Assembly (NCBI GenBank): GCA_964625325.1
Contig: CAZVBA010000004.1
Location: forward strand, 1-31,293
From: CAZILM01 sp964625325
Lineage (GTDB): Bacteria; Patescibacteriota; Saccharimonadia; Saccharimonadales; CAYVSP01
Length of the DNA: 31,293 bases
Direction of reading: 5' to 3'
The position numbers and the translations under genes are program-made. Shown here in pieces: positions 28,785 to 31,293 of this stretch. Position 1 is the first letter of the stretch. Each line of letters begins with the position of its first letter. A model generated the notes under the pieces. It had not been told where the DNA came from. It was given only the letters and a program-made list of their open reading frames with translations, and made no database searches.

Positions 28785-30107
28785 TTAACTGTCCTCTTTT
28801 TCGTCATCGTCATCTGCGTCTTTTTCATCGGATTTTTTAGACTTTTTACCACGTTTTAGGCGTCGAAGGAAGGATGGCTTTTCCAGCTTCTCTTCTTCGT
28901 CGCTGGAAAAAACGGTGCCTGGGGTGGCTTTGTCGTCTTCGGCGGCTTCTTCGTCATGGTTGAGCGACCAAATGTTAGGCACGGCGCTGTCATCGGCATG
29001 GAAGTCGGCGACTTTGTCGGCGTGCTCCAGATCCATATTGATATCCGTTATGTCGCCTTCGTCAGCTTTTGTCTCGTCTTCATCGCTAGCATCGTCATCT
29101 GTCGACAGTACGGTGGCCGGCTCAGCCGGCAACTTAGCTCGCTGGGCAAAGTAGGAAGCGTCAAAGCCAGTGGCGACAACCGTAATTATGATCTCGCCCT
29201 CTAGCTCCGGATTAATGGTGGCGCCGAAGATGATGTTGGCGTCGGGATCGGCCGCGGCGGTAATGGTTTCGGCGGCGGTATTAATCTCGTGCATCGACAT
29301 ATCATTGCCGCCGATAACATTGAAGAGAATGCCGCGGGCACCGTCAATTGATACCTCTAGCAGCGGCGATTCGATAGCTTGTTGGGCAGCTTGGACGGCT
29401 CGGTTTTCGCCACTGGCTCGTCCTATACCCATCAGCGCCGAGCCGGCGTTCTGCATGACCGTTTTGACGTCGGCAAAGTCGAGGTTAATCAGGCCGTGGA
29501 CAGTTATGAGATCGGAGATACCTTGAACGCCTTGGCGCAGGACGTCATCAGCGACCTTAAAAGCTTCTAATAGCGGCGTTTGACGGTCGATAGTCTGAAG
29601 CAGTCTGTCATTCGGGATAACAATCAGCGTATCAACCGCCTGGCGCAAGCTGTTAATGGCCGTTTCGGCGTTGCGGCGGCGCTTTTCGCCTTCAAATGCG
29701 AACGGTTTAGTAGCAAAGCCAATCACGAGAGCGCCGGAATCTTCAGCTGCTTTGGCGACAATATGGCCGGCGCCGCTGCCGGTGCCACCACCAGCGCCTA
29801 GTGTTACAAAGACCATGTCGGCACCCTCTAGGGCCTTCTTGATATCTTCTTTGGATTCCTCAGCCGCCTTCTGGCCGACTGACGGGTCGGCGCCGGCGCC
29901 CAGTCCGCGGGTCGCGTCTTTGCCAATATGAACCTTGGTTTGGGCTTTGGAGTGATGCAGGGCTTGGGCATCAGTGTTAATAGCAATAAATTCGACGCCT
30001 TCGACACCGGACTCAACCATTCGATTGATGGCCGCGCCCCCGGCGCCACCAACACCGACTACTTTAATACGTGCAAATGTTTCGATGGCCGGTGCTACCT
30101 GAGGCAT
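28785..30107 (-). CDS. ftsZ: Cell division GTPase FtsZ
   Basis: Tubulin homologue that assembles the cytokinetic ring at the inner membrane. 440 aa. GTP-binding GGGTGSGAG begins at residue 107; the T7 synergy loop NLDFAD is at 208-213 with its catalytic Asp; the globular core ends near 320. A long acidic Asp/Glu-rich linker follows. KPSFLRRLKRGKK (410-422) looks like the conserved C-terminal peptide that binds FtsA and other anchors, but instead of ending there the protein continues for about 18 residues with a basic then strongly acidic tail. Start ATG at 30107, with AGGGA 4 nt upstream and a good promoter about 40 nt upstream. ftsA is directly upstream, the standard pairing. Confidence 0.98.
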   Translation of the reverse strand: MPQVAPAIETFARIKVVGVGGAGGAAINRMVESGVEGVEFIAINTDAQALHHSKAQTKVHIGKDATRGLGAGADPSVGQKAAEESKEDIKKALEGADMVFVTLGAGGGTGSGAGHIVAKAAEDSGALVIGFATKPFAFEGEKRRRNAETAINSLRQAVDTLIVIPNDRLLQTIDRQTPLLEAFKVADDVLRQGVQGISDLITVHGLINLDFADVKTVMQNAGSALMGIGRASGENRAVQAAQQAIESPLLEVSIDGARGILFNVIGGNDMSMHEINTAAETITAAADPDANIIFGATINPELEGEIIITVVATGFDASYFAQRAKLPAEPATVLSTDDDASDEDETKADEGDITDINMDLEHADKVADFHADDSAVPNIWSLNHDEEAAEDDKATPGTVFSSDEEEKLEKPSFLRRLKRGKKSKKSDEKDADDDDEKEDS

Positions 30108-30144
30108 GTTTCCCTACTTTCCAAAGTCAAACTTTATAGCGGTA

Positions 30145-30173
30145 AGTATACCTGAACACAGATTTCATATCAA
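30145..30173 (-). promoter_or_regulatory. Promoter of ftsZ
   Basis: TTGATA (30173-30168), a 17-nt spacer, TATACT (30150-30145) on the minus strand: the best sigma-70-type match in the window. Leader of about 30 nt. It allows ftsZ to be expressed independently of ftsA. Confidence 0.75.
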
Positions 30174-30220
30174 CGAACAATGCCCGCTAATAAATGAGCA
30201 ATTATAAATTTATTTTGCAT
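30170..30220 (-). CDS. Possible 16-aa leader peptide between ftsA and ftsZ
   Basis: MQNKFIIAHLLAGIVR, starting with ATG at 30220 only 3 nt after GGAGG and stopping with TGA inside the -35 box of the ftsZ promoter. The ribosome binding site is better than that of several real genes here, but the spacing is short and the ORF is tiny, so chance is quite possible. It could be made only from an ftsA transcript. Confidence 0.2.
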   Translation of the reverse strand: MQNKFIIAHLLAGIVR

Positions 30221-30255
30221 AAACCTCCAAAATGGCCGAGTACAAACTGTGCACG

Positions 30256-31293
30256 TTAGCGCCGTTTAAAGCGCTTCAAAACGCCTTCCAGCAGACCCAT
30301 GGCACTGCCGGATGATAACAGATTGCCGCCGGGCTGCATGGAACCTGGCATCAGCAGCATATCAAGCATCATCAAGCCAACCGCCGAAGTGAAGGCACTG
30401 TCTTCGACGGTATCAATCAGGCCGCTGAGGTTCTGTAGGTGGCCTAAGCGGGCCGCTAACTGTAACTTCTCTCTGGTGAATTCGGCCAATCCAGGTAACT
30501 TGGCACTCCCCCCAACCAGGACAACGCCACCGGGTAATTTGCGCGAGCGATGAATTCGTTTGAGCTCTTTATCGACGTAATCTAGCAGCTCATCAATCCG
30601 CGCCTCGGTAATCATATAAATGTCGTCGCGCTCGAAGTGATGTGTCGTCTTGTCAACCATGACCGACGCCTGGCCGGACTTAGGCTCTTTCAAGGTAGCG
30701 TGCTCCAGTTTGACAGCTTCGGCAATGTCCAAATCGGTCTTGAGCCCGATAGCCAGATCGTTGGTAACATTAATGCCGCCGATGGGAATAACGGCGACGT
30801 GTTGGACTTCGCCGTCTTCAATCACCACCAGATTGGTCGTACCGGCGCCGATGTCCAGCAGGACTGTGCCCGATTCCTTTTGTTGGCGGCTCAATACGGC
30901 CTCGGCAGCGGCTAAGCTGGCGACGGTGTGGTGGCTGGGCGTTAGACGGGCGGCGGCTAAGACCTGGTCCAGACTGCGTAGGTTCGGCGTTGCCGCCGTA
31001 ACAATATGAGTGTCGACTTCCAGGCGGATGCCCTGCATGCCGACTGGGTCCTTAATATTATCCTGGCCATCCAAGCGGTAGTTTTTAGCAAAAACTTGGA
31101 TAATTTCGCGGTTAGGCGGCAGCTGGATAATGGTGGCTGCTTCTTCGACGCGCAGCCGGTCTTCGTTGGTAATTTCGCGGTTGGCGCCGCTGATGGCAAT
31201 CACGCCCTTGGAATTAAGGCCAGCCACGTGCGAACCATTGATATTGACCGTGGCGTGGGTAATGTGGACGCCGCTGACGCGCTCGGCCTCATT
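30256..31293 (-). CDS. ftsA: Cell division protein FtsA (5' end outside window)
   Basis: Actin-like protein that tethers FtsZ to the membrane. 345 C-terminal residues are visible; roughly 70 N-terminal residues are missing. The frame is open to base 31293 (NEAERVSGVHIT...), so the GTG at 31227 is internal and not a start. The 1C domain is recognisable (GVIAISG..REIT.ED, then RLDGQ and EVDTHIVTA). The phosphate-2 motif is LLDIGAGTTNLVVIEDG followed by VAVIPIGG, and the adenosine motif is VVLVGGSAKLPG. The C-terminus GLLEGVLKRFKRR is the amphipathic membrane-targeting helix. The first of the two division genes here; ftsZ follows after 148 nt. Confidence 0.97.
   Translation of the reverse strand, partial: NEAERVSGVHITHATVNINGSHVAGLNSKGVIAISGANREITNEDRLRVEEAATIIQLPPNREIIQVFAKNYRLDGQDNIKDPVGMQGIRLEVDTHIVTAATPNLRSLDQVLAAARLTPSHHTVASLAAAEAVLSRQQKESGTVLLDIGAGTTNLVVIEDGEVQHVAVIPIGGINVTNDLAIGLKTDLDIAEAVKLEHATLKEPKSGQASVMVDKTTHHFERDDIYMITEARIDELLDYVDKELKRIHRSRKLPGGVVLVGGSAKLPGLAEFTREKLQLAARLGHLQNLSGLIDTVEDSAFTSAVGLMMLDMLLMPGSMQPGGNLLSSGSAMGLLEGVLKRFKRR

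Noticed and set aside
31225..31227. GTG at 31227 as the ftsA start
   Set aside because: The frame stays open upstream to the window edge and codes for recognisable FtsA sequence (NEAERVSGVHIT), so the gene is simply cut by the window.
1..31293. tRNA, rRNA or insertion sequence
   Set aside because: No cloverleaf, rRNA-like stretch, transposase or terminal inverted repeats with target duplication were seen in any gap.

Overview
The window looks like a chromosomal stretch from a Candidate Phyla Radiation (Patescibacteria) bacterium, most likely Candidatus Saccharibacteria. This is inferred from the mix of genes: ftsA-ftsZ next to nrdR and a B12-dependent nrdJ, beside enormous signal-anchored surface proteins. 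The genetic code is standard, because no long reading frame needs TGA as a sense codon; that argues against Gracilibacteria and Absconditabacteria. Every gene lies on the minus strand, so transcription runs from high to low coordinates. Coding DNA is of moderate GC; the intergenic gaps are AT-rich.

In order of transcription: (1) 31293-28785, the division genes ftsA (5' end outside the window) and ftsZ, with a strong promoter before ftsZ. (2) 28711-25056, the deoxynucleotide module: nrdR with its own promoter, a structured 188-nt leader, then nrdJ (adenosylcobalamin-dependent ribonucleotide reductase) and a hairpin terminator. (3) 24998-1685, about 23 kb holding three giant surface proteins (2005, 3744 and 1678 aa) and one small membrane protein (147 aa). 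The 2005- and 3744-aa proteins are paralogues at both ends: a cytoplasmic N-terminal motif around MPIPV, a membrane segment, tail-fibre-like modules and a similar C-terminal beta domain. The 2005-aa protein carries two seven-bladed propellers with a cysteine pair in nearly every blade; the 3744-aa protein is a long Gly/Ser/Thr/Asn-rich fibre; the 1678-aa protein has about 18 Kelch-like blades and a C-terminal FN3-like domain. (4) 1663-1, a 98-aa thioredoxin-fold protein and ileS (3' end outside the window), the latter preceded by a T-box riboswitch.

The most notable items are: a complete T-box with an ultrashort Stem I and an ATC (Ile) specifier ahead of an IleS2-type ileS, an arrangement known from Actinobacteria; the giant surface-fibre locus with a shared cytoplasmic N-terminal motif; and a pair of homologous upstream regions, one before each paralogous giant gene. 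Both upstream regions carry a compensated inverted repeat at the same distance from the start codon and a perfect DnaA-box 9-mer. The giant proteins probably form an adhesion or display apparatus, plausibly for attachment to a host cell. That function is inferred from architecture only.
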